A stretch of 64,000 bases of DNA from Robertmurraya korlensis (GCF_023715225.1 NZ_JAMBNS010000007.1:1-64000), one strand, 5' to 3'. Positions 1-9,322 are shown, counted from the first letter of the stretch. The notes: generated by a model not told the origin, from the letters alone. Numbers and translations: made by a program.

Positions 1-126
<126 letters not shown>

Positions 127-135
127 AGATGCGTA

Positions 136-231
136 GGCGGCTTGGTTAGGCCCGACAGGCATAAGACGAAGACTGTAAGAGGTCCTGACCTCTGGAAGGC
201 TTTGACTTATGACCCCGAGGGACTAGCCGCC
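136..231 (+). other. Structured 23S-5S rRNA spacer
   Basis: The spacer between 23S and 5S holds nested inverted repeats. GGCGGCT (136-142) pairs with AGCCGCC (225-231), CATAAG (160-165) with CTTATG (206-211), and AGAGGTC (178-184) with GACCTCT (187-193). The RNA should fold into a long interrupted hairpin in the rRNA precursor, a plausible substrate for double-strand-specific processing. An open frame across this segment and the 5S gene is not a protein gene. Confidence 0.7.
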
Positions 232-317
232 GGAGCTCGTTTATGCAAAATGATACTCAATCTCTTGACTTTGACTCTTTATCTAGTTTTGAAGGAACAA
301 CCTTCAAAATTTAAAAG

Positions 318-433
318 TCTGGTGGCGATAGCGAAAAGGTCACACCCGTTCCCATACCGAACACGGAAGTTAAGCTTTTCAGCGCCAATGGTAGTTGAGG
401 GTTTCCCTCTGTGAGAGTAGGACGTCGCCAGGC
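318..433 (+). rRNA. rrf: 5S ribosomal RNA
   Basis: The segment matches the Bacillus 5S pattern: it opens TCTGGTGGCGATAGCG, carries the invariant CCGAACACGGAAGTTAAGC core, and ends AGTAGGACGTCGCCAGGC, whose last bases pair with the start. The length of about 116 nt is normal. It follows the 23S gene in the same direction and is closed by a strong terminator, so it is the last gene of the operon; no tRNA genes follow. Confidence 0.97.
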
Positions 434-439
434 ACCTAT

Positions 440-470
440 AAAGAGAGTAGTCATCTGACTACTCTCTTTA
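440..470 (+). terminator. rRNA operon terminator
   Basis: Perfect 14-bp stem (440-453 with 456-469) with a two-base loop, followed by ATTTAT. It ends the rRNA operon. Confidence 0.9.
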
Positions 471-497
471 TTTATGAGATGACTACCCTTATGTTTT

Positions 498-526
498 TTC
501 AAAATTACATATAAAAATGCTATACT
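498..526 (+). promoter_or_regulatory. Sigma-A-type promoter for the glycosylase gene
   Basis: TATACT at 521-526 is preceded by TGC, an extended -10 element. A weak -35 (TTCAAA, 498-503) lies 17 bases upstream. The promoter lies after the rRNA terminator and 32 bases before the coding start. Confidence 0.55.
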
Positions 527-557
527 AACAGAAAAAACTAAGGGAACGGGACAAACT

Positions 558-1409
558 ATGGAGAAAATAAGTATTAAAGGACCTTACAACTTTGATCAAG
601 TACTAAACAGACTTGGATTAGATCCATTAAATCAAATAGATCTACAGGAACGCTCGGTTAAAGTTCCTCTCATTCTCGAAGGAAACAAGCAAGTTGTAAA
701 AGTAACAGCAACGGGTACAACTAAAGAGCCTTCATTTGAATTGGCTGGTAAGACAAATGAGTCGGTTATGGCTCGTTTACGGGAAATCTTTCAATGGGAT
801 CAACCTTTAGATGTTATTCACACCCATTTTCGTCAAACAGATTTAGCTCCGATTTTTAAAGAGCATGTAGGAACGCCTCTGGTTTTAGACTTTGACCCTT
901 ACAACTGCTTATTAAAATGCATCGTTCATCAGCAGCTCAATCTGAAGTTTGCCCACACATTAACTCAGCGATTTGTCACAACCTTTGGCACTGAAGTAGA
1001 TGGAGCTTATTTTTACCCAGATCCAGAAAAATTGTCCAAAGTGAAAATGGAGGAGCTACGTGAGCTTCAATTCAGTGGCCGTAAAGCGGAGTATGCGATT
1101 GGTGTGGCACAAGCGATTGTAGAGGGGAAATTAGAACTTCATAAGTTGCACGAAAAGTCAGATGATGGGATTATGGAAGAACTCGTCAAATTAAAGGGCA
1201 TTGGTCCATGGACCGTACAAAACTTCCTTATGTTTGGACTAGGTCGACCAAATCTTTTTCCTATTGCTGATATTGGTTTACAAAATGCACTGAAAAAGCT
1301 ATACAATATGGATCGAAAGCCGACGAAGGAAGAAATGGAAGGCTACAAGCCAAGCTGGGAGCCATACGCAAGCTACGCTTCTCTCTACTTATGGAGAAGT
1401 ATCGAATAA
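558..1409 (+). CDS. DNA-3-methyladenine glycosylase, AlkA/HhH-GPD family
   Basis: Monofunctional base-excision repair enzyme of 283 residues that removes alkylated purines from DNA in the cytoplasm. The HhH-GPD fold spans about residues 105-282. The hairpin-helix-hairpin reads KGIGPWT near residues 213-219. The Asp in PIADIG (D238) is in the place of the catalytic Asp of AlkA, and the [19 protein letters not shown] start of the domain is typical. Lengths of 280-300 fit the B. subtilis YfjP subgroup. GGGAACGGGAC precedes the ATG. The stop overlaps the longest possible start of the following methyltransferase, so the two are probably cotranscribed. Confidence 0.9.
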   Translation: MEKISIKGPYNFDQVLNRLGLDPLNQIDLQERSVKVPLILEGNKQVVKVTATGTTKEPSFELAGKTNESVMARLREIFQWDQPLDVIHTHFRQTDLAPIFKEHVGTPLVLDFDPYNCLLKCIVHQQLNLKFAHTLTQRFVTTFGTEVDGAYFYPDPEKLSKVKMEELRELQFSGRKAEYAIGVAQAIVEGKLELHKLHEKSDDGIMEELVKLKGIGPWTVQNFLMFGLGRPNLFPIADIGLQNALKKLYNMDRKPTKEEMEGYKPSWEPYASYASLYLWRSIE

Positions 1410-1426
1410 TAGATGGAGTGAACACA

Positions 1427-2809
1427 ATGAAACAGGAGCAATCCGTAAGAATAACTGAAAAACAAACCTTTCCACTGACAATCAAGCGACTTGGAATCAA
1501 CGGGGAAGGTGTAGGCTACTTTAAAAAGCAAGTCGTATTCGTACCAGGTGCACTTCCAGGTGAAGAAGTAGTGGTAGAAGCAACAAAAATTCAACCGAAG
1601 TTCGCTGAAGCGCGCATCAAAAAAATTCGAAAAAAATCAGAGCATCGCGTTGCACCACCATGTCCTGTGTACGAGGAGTGTGGAGGCTGTCAGCTTCAGC
1701 ATCTCGACTATCGTCAACAGCTTGTGGAAAAAAGGGACATTGTGAAGCAATCACTTGAGCGCCATACAAAGCTAAACGTTGAGAAGTTAGATATCCGTGA
1801 CACACTCGGCATGGATAACCCATGGAACTATCGAAACAAAAGCCAGTTCCAGGTGGGGCAACGTGACGGTAAATTACTAGCCGGATTATATGGAATCAAC
1901 TCACACAAGCTCGTTGATATTCAACATTGTGCGGTACAGCATTCTGCTACAAACAAGGCAACATCAACCGTGAAAAAGATTTTACAAGACCTTAAGGTAT
2001 CTGTATATAATGAGAAAACTCGCAAAGGTATTGTACGTACCATTGTTGCGCGAATTGGTGTAAAAACAGAGGAACTACAAATTGTATTAATCACAAGCCA
2101 ACGTGAGCTTCCTCACAAGGACGAAATCGTTGCTCGCATCAAGCAAGCTCTGCCAGAAGTAACATCAATTGTGCAAAACGTAAATGGACAAAAAACATCT
2201 CTGATCTTTGGTGATGAAACAAGACTATTAGAGGGAAGAGAATTCATTCAAGAAACTTTAGGAGAACTCGAATTTGAGCTATCCGCAAGAACGTTCTTCC
2301 AGCTAAATCCTGAGCAAACCGTGAACCTTTACAATGAGGTAAAAGAAGCAGCAGGACTAACAGGTGTGGAAAAAGTGGTGGATGCTTACTGCGGAGTGGG
2401 AACAATCGGTCTATGGTTAGCAGATGGAGCAGACGAAATCCGTGGGATGGATGTTATAGCAGATTCGATTGAAGATGCAGAAAAAAATGCCGAGAGACAT
2501 GGAATCAGCCACGCTACATATGTTGTTGGTAAAGCCGAACAAGTCCTACCAAAATGGGCAAAAGAAGGATGGAAACCGGATGTGCTTGTAGTGGATCCAC
2601 CAAGAACAGGCTTGGATCAACAGTTATTAAACACAATCTTAAAAGTAAAACCAAAGAAAATTGTGTATGTATCATGTAATCCATCCACACTTGCAAAGGA
2701 TATCTCTGTTCTGGTTTCTAAATATAAGGTTGGTTATATTCAACCTGTGGATATGTTCCCACAAACCAGTCATATTGAAAGTGTTACTAGTTTGATTTTA
2801 AAGGGATAA
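1427..2809 (+). CDS. rlmCD: 23S rRNA (uracil-5-)-methyltransferase, RlmCD/TrmA family
   Basis: SAM-dependent enzyme that makes 5-methyluridine in 23S rRNA; in B. subtilis the single homologue (YefA) does both U747 and U1939. The 460-residue protein has a TRAM RNA-binding domain (about 9-67), iron-sulfur cysteines C79, C85 and C88 in [10 protein letters not shown], a Rossmann methyltransferase domain with [10 protein letters not shown], and the catalytic Cys (C417) in VSCNPSTLA. The ATG at 1427 is chosen because GGAG lies about 9 bases upstream; a start at 1391 would run inside the preceding gene. Whether it modifies one or two uridines cannot be told from sequence. Confidence 0.93.
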   Translation: MKQEQSVRITEKQTFPLTIKRLGINGEGVGYFKKQVVFVPGALPGEEVVVEATKIQPKFAEARIKKIRKKSEHRVAPPCPVYEECGGCQLQHLDYRQQLVEKRDIVKQSLERHTKLNVEKLDIRDTLGMDNPWNYRNKSQFQVGQRDGKLLAGLYGINSHKLVDIQHCAVQHSATNKATSTVKKILQDLKVSVYNEKTRKGIVRTIVARIGVKTEELQIVLITSQRELPHKDEIVARIKQALPEVTSIVQNVNGQKTSLIFGDETRLLEGREFIQETLGELEFELSARTFFQLNPEQTVNLYNEVKEAAGLTGVEKVVDAYCGVGTIGLWLADGADEIRGMDVIADSIEDAEKNAERHGISHATYVVGKAEQVLPKWAKEGWKPDVLVVDPPRTGLDQQLLNTILKVKPKKIVYVSCNPSTLAKDISVLVSKYKVGYIQPVDMFPQTSHIESVTSLILKG

Positions 2810-2820
2810 ATGACAGTTTT

Positions 2821-2916
2821 TTTGGATAAGTCAGACAATATCCACAATTTTATTCACAATGAGTAGAAAATTGGGATAAAAAACGGCAAAAAGTCAAAAA
2901 AATAAAGTTATCCACA
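2821..2916. promoter_or_regulatory. Cluster of DnaA-box-like sites
   Basis: Four 9-mers close to the DnaA consensus TTATNCACA lie within 96 bases: TTATCCAAA on the minus strand (2821-2829, one mismatch), ATATCCACA (2838-2846, one mismatch), TTATTCACA (2850-2858, exact) and TTATCCACA (2908-2916, exact). The segment is AT rich and lies just after the methyltransferase stop. DnaA binding is inferred. Confidence 0.5.
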
Positions 2917-2938
2917 GTCTAATAAGTCTAATGTAGAC

Positions 2939-2974
2939 GAATGGCTCCTTATTTTCAGGGGCCATTTAATTTTT
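2939..2974 (+). terminator. Terminator after rlmCD
   Basis: AATGGCTCC pairs with GGGGCCATT (9 bp, one G-T), followed by TAATTTTTG. It separates rlmCD and the DnaA-box cluster from the next gene. Confidence 0.75.
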
Positions 2975-3028
2975 GTAGTGACAAGTGCTATAGTAGGTAA
3001 GGTAAACCATCTTCAGGGGGATAAATCA

Positions 3029-3520
3029 ATGAATAATAACGATCTATTAATCAGATTAAGATACGCGTTAGATATTAAGAATGTAGACATGGTAGAAATC
3101 TTTAAGCTAGGTGGCATAGAGGTAACCAAAGATGAAGTATTAAAGATTCTTACGAAAATAAATGAAGAAGAAGAGGATAATGAGGATGCAATCATCTGTG
3201 ATGATCAAATGTTCGATGCCTTTTTAAACGGCTTTATTATTTTTAATAGAGGAAAGCAAGAACCAAAGCCAGGTCAGCCAGAAAGACAGGCACCATCCTT
3301 AAAGGAAAGCTCGAATAATCTCCTTCTAAAAAAGGTAAAAATCGCTTTGTCATTAACAAGTGAGGATATAATTCAAATCCTAGAAGATGCAGGAGTTAGT
3401 ATTACCAAAGGAGAATTAAGTGCCTTATTAAGAAAAGTGGGTCATAAAAACTATAAATTCTGTGGAGATCGATATGCTAGGAATTTCTTAAAAGGGTTAG
3501 CTATCAGACATAGAGGATAA
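3029..3520 (+). CDS. DUF1456 family protein (YehS-like)
   Basis: Predicted soluble protein of 163 residues made of two tandem copies of the DUF1456 helical module, about residues 1-75 and 97-160. The first copy begins NNNDLLIRLRYALDI and the second NLLLKKVKIALSLT; each then has a D(I/M)V/I-I-IL-AG(V/I) helix and ends in an FLNGF/FLKGL motif. A charged linker rich in K, P and Q joins them. The biochemical role of the family is not established. The ATG at 3029 has AGGGGG about 9 bases upstream; an earlier in-frame start at 2978 lacks one. The gene is monocistronic between two terminators. Confidence 0.85.
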   Translation: MNNNDLLIRLRYALDIKNVDMVEIFKLGGIEVTKDEVLKILTKINEEEEDNEDAIICDDQMFDAFLNGFIIFNRGKQEPKPGQPERQAPSLKESSNNLLLKKVKIALSLTSEDIIQILEDAGVSITKGELSALLRKVGHKNYKFCGDRYARNFLKGLAIRHRG

Positions 3521-3545
3521 GATTTCGAGTGAAGTAGTATGAAAT

Positions 3546-3594
3546 AAAAAAGCGCATGTCCTTTGAATATATAATGAGGACACGCGCTTTTTTT
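3546..3594. terminator. Bidirectional terminator
   Basis: AAAAAGCGC-(A)-TGTCCT pairs with AGGACA-CGCGCTTTTT; A-tract on the left and T-tract on the right. It serves the DUF1456 gene and the leftward TetR locus. Confidence 0.85.
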
Positions 3595-3620
3595 AGAATA
3601 AGGAACTTGCAACCGTTTCC

Positions 3621-4185
3621 CTATCTCATCTCTGATAATCCTTTGTTTATGAATTGATTAATAATTTGGGCCATTTCTTCGGGAGCCTTATTCAATCCTT
3701 TTTCTAACCAATGCTTGATCACATGAATCATTCCACTAACAACAAACAGGTTGATATACTCTAATGTTTCTCGGTCATAATTACTATCGGAAAACCAGTT
3801 TTTGAATATGAATTGCTGCGTAATCGTCATCCCCTTTTTTTGAAAGTGTATATCGCTATTCTCGCTTAGAAGCGTTTGGCATATATCCCTATTTTCTGCA
3901 ATATGCTCTAAGGTTTTTACCGTCATTTGTAAAGCTTCTTCTTCTTTTGAAATTGTACTGGCTAAGAGTGTGTACCATACCTTCGATAAACTCTTCTTCA
4001 ATAGAATATAGCAGTTCGTATTGATCGGAATAGTGGGCATAAAATGTAGAACGATTGATATCAGCTAACTCACAAACTTCTTTTATCGTAATACTAGAAA
4101 TGGGTTTTTGTTTTAATAAATTCATAAGACTTTCCTTTAAAACCATCTTCGTATACCTTTTTCGTCTATCCAATTTAGAATTCAC
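3621..4185 (-). pseudogene. TetR-family regulator, split by a single-base frameshift
   Basis: Two overlapping leftward frames make one regulator. The first (GTG at 4185) gives the helix-turn-helix, with ITIKEVCELADINRSTFYAHY near residues 32-52. The second supplies the ligand-binding C-terminal part, ending KGLSEMR. Reading AAA instead of AAAA in the run at 3945-3948 (T-run on the plus strand) joins YNFK to EEEALQMTVKTLEH and restores a normal protein of about 187 residues. As written, the N-terminal product stops after 98 residues, with a 20-residue nonsense tail. It lies divergent from the MMPL operon, with a palindrome over that operon's promoter, so its expected role is repression of the exporter. 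A sequencing or assembly error is equally possible. Confidence 0.8.
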
Positions 4186-4274
4186 TATCTACACCATACC
4201 TTTTTAAATTTACGTGAGTAAAACAACATAAAGTGATTTTGTGTTGGGGATTGAACGTTATGTATCAAACTGTT

Positions 4275-4305
4275 TGTTGTATAGACAACACCGTGTTTAT
4301 ATAAT
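4275..4305 (+). promoter_or_regulatory. Promoter and TetR-type operator of the MMPL operon
   Basis: TTGTAT (4277-4282), 17 bases, TATAAT (4300-4305). The -35 is overlapped by the inverted repeat TGTTGT-ATAG-ACAACA (4275-4290), a size and symmetry normal for a TetR operator. Operator function is inferred from position beside the divergent TetR locus. Confidence 0.6.
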
Positions 4306-4342
4306 GATAAAGTGAAAGTCCGAAAGACTCAAGAGAGGATGA

Positions 4343-6403
4343 ATGGTGATAAATATTGCAGCACGTATCATAAGACATAAAAAAGCTGTCGTGATTGCAT
4401 TTGCCTTGGTTACAATCATTTCTACGGTGGCACAGTTTTTCGTGTCGGTGAATTACAATATGGTGGACTATTTGCCAGAAGATGCCCAATCCACACAAGC
4501 GTTGGAAGTGATGGAACGAGAGTTTACAGCTTCCGTCCCTAACACAAGGGTGATGGTGCCAGATGTCACCTTACAGGAAGCACTCGAATTTAAAGAAAAG
4601 CTTTCTGCCATTGACGGTGTGTCCGATGTGCTTTGGTTAGATGATATTATGGATCTAAAAACTCCGTTGGAAATGGCTAATAAAGAGACAGTTGAAACCT
4701 ATTACAAGGATGGAAATGCGCTATTTTCAGTGGGGGTTCGCACTGGTGATGAGGTCGCTATTACCGATTCCATTTATACATTGATTGGAGAAGATGGAGC
4801 GATAGCAGGGGAAGCCATTAATACAGCAACTTCACAAAAAATGGCTGGGACAGAATCCTTATATGCCGGAATATTGTTAGTTCCCCTCATTATATTCATT
4901 CTTGTCATCTCAACTAAATCATGGATAGAACCACTGTTTTTCCTTACGGCCATCGGTGTGTCCATACTAATTAACTTAGGATCAAACATTTTTCTTGGCG
5001 AGGTTTCCTTCGTTACTCAGTCAGTGGCACCCATCTTACAGTTGGCCGTATCGCTTGACTATGCCGTTTTTTTACTACATAGTTTTTCTGATTTTAGGAA
5101 AAAGACGAACAATCCAGAAGAAGCGATGCAGCTAGCCATGAAAAAATCATTTCCTGCCATAACGGCAAGTGCAGCAACTACATTCTTTGGGTTCATTGCT
5201 CTAACCTTTATGAAATTTGAAATTGGTTCAGACCTGGGATTGAATTTGGTAAAAGGGATTGTCTTAAGTTTTATTAGTGTCATGGTGTTTTTACCTGCGT
5301 TAACGTTACTGTTTTATAAATGGATGGATAAAACACAGCATAAAAGCTTTGTTCCGAGCTTCGATGGCATCGGAAAGTTTATGCTTAAACTACGAATTCC
5401 AACCCTACTCATTGTGCTGGCCATTCTCGTGCCTTCTTATTTATCACAAAGTCATACATCATTTACCTATGGGTTGGGTGAACTTCCGGAAACATCACGG
5501 GCTGGAAAAGACTTTGTGACGATCAAGGAAGCCTTTGGTGAAACGACTCCTATTGTTCTTTTAGTACCTAGAGGCGATGTGGCAAAAGAGACGGAGCTCG
5601 TCAATGAGTTAGAAACGCTTGATTATGTAACAGGTGTGATTGCCTATGTGAATATGGTGGGGACAGTGATTCCACCAGAATATCTCGATAAATCGATAAC
5701 CAATGAATTTTATTCCAATAAGTATAGCCGGATTGTACTCAATACGAATCAGGGAACAGAAGGAGATATTCCCTTTTCCATTGTAGAAAAAGTCCAAGGA
5801 ACAGCTATAAAATACTACGGAGATGCCATCCTTAGCTTAGGTGAAAGCGTCACATTATATGATATTAAAACGACTGTTACCAAAGACAATACGGTGGTTA
5901 ATGTGTTGACTATTGGGACGATTGCATTGGTTTTACTGGTTACCTTTAAATCCATTTTGTTCCCACTGATCTTACTATTAACGATTCAATCAGCAGTTTG
6001 GTTAAACCTATCCATCCCTTATTTCACTAATTCATCATTAGTGTTTGTGGGCTACTTGATTGTCAGTACCGTCCAGCTGGCTGCAACGGTTGATTATGGT
6101 ATTTTGCTTTCAGAGGAATATCAGCATCATCGAAGAAAAATGCCGGCTCTACAAGCCATTATGAAAACATTGGATGAAAAAACGTTCTCAATTTCCATAT
6201 CGGCTGCGATTTTATCAAGTGTTGGATTTATTTTATGGGTCACGTCATCCAATCCAATTGTTTCATCCATTGGATTATTGTTAGGAAGAGGTGCGTTGCT
6301 AGCCTTTGTGATGGTTGTCCTTTTATTACCGGCGCTATTAGTAGTTTGTGATAAATGGATTGGCAAAACGACGTATCAAGCAAATCATTATGAGGAGAAA
6401 TGA
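4343..6403 (+). CDS. MMPL/RND-superfamily membrane exporter
   Basis: Integral membrane protein of 686 residues with the RND half-repeat layout: one N-terminal helix (about 10-30), an extracellular domain (30-170), helices 2-6 (about 175-330), helix 7 (about 350), a second extracellular domain, and five C-terminal helices (about 520-675). Family marks are VNYNMVDYLPEDAQST at the start of loop 1, SLDYAVFLLHSF in helix 4 and TVDYGILLSEEY in the second repeat; the paired Asp residues carry protons in this family. It resembles YdgH/YdfJ of B. subtilis. Cargo is unknown (drug or lipid-like compound). A GTG at 4346 has slightly better spacing from GAGAGG. It overlaps the next gene by four or fewer bases. 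Confidence 0.88.
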   Translation: MVINIAARIIRHKKAVVIAFALVTIISTVAQFFVSVNYNMVDYLPEDAQSTQALEVMEREFTASVPNTRVMVPDVTLQEALEFKEKLSAIDGVSDVLWLDDIMDLKTPLEMANKETVETYYKDGNALFSVGVRTGDEVAITDSIYTLIGEDGAIAGEAINTATSQKMAGTESLYAGILLVPLIIFILVISTKSWIEPLFFLTAIGVSILINLGSNIFLGEVSFVTQSVAPILQLAVSLDYAVFLLHSFSDFRKKTNNPEEAMQLAMKKSFPAITASAATTFFGFIALTFMKFEIGSDLGLNLVKGIVLSFISVMVFLPALTLLFYKWMDKTQHKSFVPSFDGIGKFMLKLRIPTLLIVLAILVPSYLSQSHTSFTYGLGELPETSRAGKDFVTIKEAFGETTPIVLLVPRGDVAKETELVNELETLDYVTGVIAYVNMVGTVIPPEYLDKSITNEFYSNKYSRIVLNTNQGTEGDIPFSIVEKVQGTAIKYYGDAILSLGESVTLYDIKTTVTKDNTVVNVLTIGTIALVLLVTFKSILFPLILLLTIQSAVWLNLSIPYFTNSSLVFVGYLIVSTVQLAATVDYGILLSEEYQHHRRKMPALQAIMKTLDEKTFSISISAAILSSVGFILWVTSSNPIVSSIGLLLGRGALLAFVMVVLLLPALLVVCDKWIGKTTYQANHYEEK

Positions 6404-6405
6404 TG

Positions 6406-8199
6406 ATGAGAAAAAAACAAATACTTCTAGTAGGAATGACTGTGATCTTACTCTTCCCCTCATTTCAAGTGAAAACGAATGCGGAAATGGTTAAGGGAAC
6501 ACTCACTTCGAAGGATGAAGTAGTTTATGCAACGCTAAATGCTAGTGGAGAGTTAAAAGACATTTATGTGGTGAACACGTTAGATGTGGCACAGGCTGGA
6601 GAAATTGTTGATTATGGAAATTATAGCAACATCAAAAATTTAACGGATTTGTCAGAAATGAATCAAGATGGCCAAACGGTACGAATTGATGCGGCAGAAG
6701 GTAAGTTTTACTATCAAGGGAACTTAACAGACGATTCGGAATTGCCATGGGATGTTACTGTTTCTTATTTATTAGATGGAAAAAAGGGAAATCCAGAAGA
6801 CCTTGCAGGAAAGAGTGGTCATTTGGATATACAGATTGAGACAGATCCCAATGCTGCTGTGGATAAAGTATTTTATGAGAATTATTTATTACAGATTTCT
6901 TTACTGCTTCCAAATGAGTATAAAAACATTGATGCATCCGGTGGAATGATCGCAAATGCAGGGGAAAATAAGCAAATTACGTTTACGGTTATGCCTGGGC
7001 AAGCGGAAAATCTTCGAGTGGAAGCAGATGTTGAGGATTTTGAATTCCAAGGAATTCAAATAGCTGCTGTCCCTTCTACTTTACCGATTGATACATCGGA
7101 AATAGGAAAAATGACAGACGATATGGCAACCTTATCAGATGCCATCCGAGACGTAAATAACGGTGTGAGTGAGCTCGAAGATGGAGCGGTTCAATTAAAC
7201 AACGGAGTGTCATCACTCAAAAATGGTTCTGCTCAATATAAAAGCGGAATGAACCAAATCAATGGAGCTTCTTCTAAGATTGTTGCTGCATCAAAAACCA
7301 TCAACGATGCGTTACAAAAGGTTAGCTCGTCACTTTCTAGAAATTCAGATGGAATGGACATCACAAAACTAGCTGAATTGCCCAAGGGTCTCACCCAATT
7401 AGCGGGTGGACTTACGGAGACAGCTAATGGATTAGTAATCTTACAAGAAAGCTACTCTCAAGCATATATTTCACTAGATGGTGCCATTGCCAGCATCCCT
7501 ACTCAACAGGTGTCAGAGGAAGAAATAGCTGCTCTGTATGCGAGCGGAGCCAATTCCGATGTGCTTGATCGGTTGGTGGCTTATTATGCAGCTACGCAAA
7601 ACATAAGAGGAACCTATTCCGCTACAAAAAAAGCCTTTGATGCCGTAGGACCTTCCTTGAACCAAACAAGTGGAGTTTTGAAGGAAATGAGTGGAGCCCT
7701 TACTTCAACGGCAAATGAGCTAACGGCTTCACTTGAAGAGATGGATATGAGTGCGCTTGGAGAATTACAAAAAGGACTGGCCACCTTAGCTGCTAATTAT
7801 GGAGAGTTTCATTCAGGATTAGTAGGGTATACAGCTGGAGTGAGTAAATTATCGGATTCCTATAATGAGTTCCATTCCGGAGTGGTTGGACTAGCGGGTG
7901 GAACGAGCGAGCTAGCGACTGGTGTAGGTGAACTACAAAATGGAACAAATCAATTATATGAAGAAACCAAGGACCTACCAGAACAAATGCAAGAGGAAAT
8001 CAACCAAATGATTGCAGAATACGATAAATCGGATTTTGAACCTGTATCCTTTGTTTCGCCTAAAAATGAAAATGTCCATTCCGTTCAATTCGTTATTAAA
8101 ACGGAAAGCATTCAAAAGGAAGAACCAGAAACGAAACAAGCAAAAATTGAAGAACAAAAAGGATTTTGGCAACTATTGTTAGATTTATTTCGAAAATAG
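6406..8199 (+). CDS. YhgE/Pip-like secreted protein with xxxLxxG heptad repeats
   Basis: Protein of 597 residues with an N-terminal signal peptide (about 1-26). A beta-rich domain follows (30-240), then a long helical region (about 245-520) with the LxxG heptads of the YhgE/Pip family, such as GVSELEDGAVQLNNGVSSLKN and GVGELQNGTNQLYEET. Unlike YhgE it lacks the C-terminal block of membrane helices and ends in a short amphipathic segment, FWQLLLDLFRK. The ATG at 6406 has GAGGAG eight bases upstream; ATGs at 6400 and 6403 are too close. The start abuts the MMPL stop, so the two are translationally coupled and probably act together at the cell surface. The role is unproven. Confidence 0.8.
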   Translation: MRKKQILLVGMTVILLFPSFQVKTNAEMVKGTLTSKDEVVYATLNASGELKDIYVVNTLDVAQAGEIVDYGNYSNIKNLTDLSEMNQDGQTVRIDAAEGKFYYQGNLTDDSELPWDVTVSYLLDGKKGNPEDLAGKSGHLDIQIETDPNAAVDKVFYENYLLQISLLLPNEYKNIDASGGMIANAGENKQITFTVMPGQAENLRVEADVEDFEFQGIQIAAVPSTLPIDTSEIGKMTDDMATLSDAIRDVNNGVSELEDGAVQLNNGVSSLKNGSAQYKSGMNQINGASSKIVAASKTINDALQKVSSSLSRNSDGMDITKLAELPKGLTQLAGGLTETANGLVILQESYSQAYISLDGAIASIPTQQVSEEEIAALYASGANSDVLDRLVAYYAATQNIRGTYSATKKAFDAVGPSLNQTSGVLKEMSGALTSTANELTASLEEMDMSALGELQKGLATLAANYGEFHSGLVGYTAGVSKLSDSYNEFHSGVVGLAGGTSELATGVGELQNGTNQLYEETKDLPEQMQEEINQMIAEYDKSDFEPVSFVSPKNENVHSVQFVIKTESIQKEEPETKQAKIEEQKGFWQLLLDLFRK

Positions 8200-8236
8200 G
8201 CGGACGTTTCTAATTGAATCAAAAAAACGGAAACTA

Positions 8237-8272
8237 GAGCAATCTCACGGGGGATTGCTCGTTTTCTTTCTT
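8237..8272 (+). terminator. Terminator after the MMPL operon
   Basis: GAGCAATC (8237-8244) pairs with GATTGCTC (8253-8260), followed by GTTTTCTTTCTT. Confidence 0.85.
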
Positions 8273-8341
8273 AATTTTTATTTACAGATTGTCTTGATAT
8301 GAAGTAATCTTGATAAAACAAGAATGTTTAATAGTTAGGAC

Positions 8342-9292
8342 ATGTATCAGAAGGAAGGGCTAGGTTTGTCTAGAGGATTATTGTACAGCTCGCTATTTCT
8401 ATTAATGGTGATATGGGGATTCAATGTTTCAGCCATTAAAATTTTAGTGACGTATTTTCCACCTGTTTTTATTCAAGGTGTTCGCGTGTTTTTGGCGGGG
8501 GTGGTGGTAATAGCTGTCCTTTTACTATCAAAGAGGTTTGAGAGGATTTCTCGAAAAAATGTACTCGGTATATTCGTTGCTGCTTTATTTGGAGTATTTG
8601 GTCATCATCTTTTCTTAGCACTCGGATTAACACTCACGACCGGTTCAAATACAGGTCTTATTCTGGGTTTAGTCCCACTTTTCACCTCCATTTTTGCCAT
8701 GATTTTTTTGAAAGAGGCCTTAACAGTTTTCAAGGCGATCGGTATATTGGCCGCTCTAAGTGGTGTTTATTTTATTATTTTAAAAGGAAGTGGACCTGTT
8801 TCTGGGTTTTCATTAGGTGATTTATACATCTTTGGAGCGGTAATCACGCAAGCGATTAGTTTTATTTTGATAAAAAAATTAACAACGAATCTTGATTCAC
8901 GGCAAATGACAGGAATCATGCTGATATTGGGGTCTATAATGATGTTTGGATTTAGTTATTGGATAGAACCAGTTGAGAGGAGTCAATTCCAACAGCCAGT
9001 GTATGTTTGGATCGTTTTACTAGCTTCAGCTGTTTTTGCCACAGGGCTAGGACACATGCTGTATAATTATGCCATCCAACAATTAGGTGCAGGCTCAACA
9101 GCTATTTTTATCAATCTTACCCCGTTCTTCTCATTGCTAGGCTCAGCTCTGTTTTTAGGAGAAAAGATTGTGCTTGAGCAGTTAATTGGTTTTGTACTAA
9201 TCGTTTTTGGAGTAATTTTAGGCACGGGGATGCTTGATGGAACTTTCCGCAGTCTGAAACGTCGTAATTCTTCAAGGTCATTGGAAAGATAA
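8342..9292 (+). CDS. EamA/DMT-superfamily transporter
   Basis: Polytopic membrane protein of 316 residues with ten predicted helices in two EamA repeats (about 15-145 and 160-300). Typical marks are VIWGFNVSAIKILV in helix 1, the GLTLTTGSNTGLILGL segment, and AGSTAIFINLTPFFSLLGSALFLGE near the end of the second repeat. The family exports metabolites or amino acids; the substrate cannot be assigned. The ribosome binding site before the ATG at 8342 is weak (TTAGGAC), so a later start is possible. The DUF1904 gene follows after 30 bases and may share its transcript. Confidence 0.85.
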   Translation: MYQKEGLGLSRGLLYSSLFLLMVIWGFNVSAIKILVTYFPPVFIQGVRVFLAGVVVIAVLLLSKRFERISRKNVLGIFVAALFGVFGHHLFLALGLTLTTGSNTGLILGLVPLFTSIFAMIFLKEALTVFKAIGILAALSGVYFIILKGSGPVSGFSLGDLYIFGAVITQAISFILIKKLTTNLDSRQMTGIMLILGSIMMFGFSYWIEPVERSQFQQPVYVWIVLLASAVFATGLGHMLYNYAIQQLGAGSTAIFINLTPFFSLLGSALFLGEKIVLEQLIGFVLIVFGVILGTGMLDGTFRSLKRRNSSRSLER

Positions 9293-9322
9293 CATTACAA
9301 TTAGTAGTTGGAGGAATAAAAA

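Noticed and set aside
142-414. 90-codon open frame across the 23S-5S spacer and 5S gene
   Set aside because: It lies in rRNA and a structured spacer, with no ribosome binding site.
3930-3960. Programmed frameshift in the TetR gene
   Set aside because: The site is a short A4 run with no downstream stimulator; mutation or sequence error is simpler.
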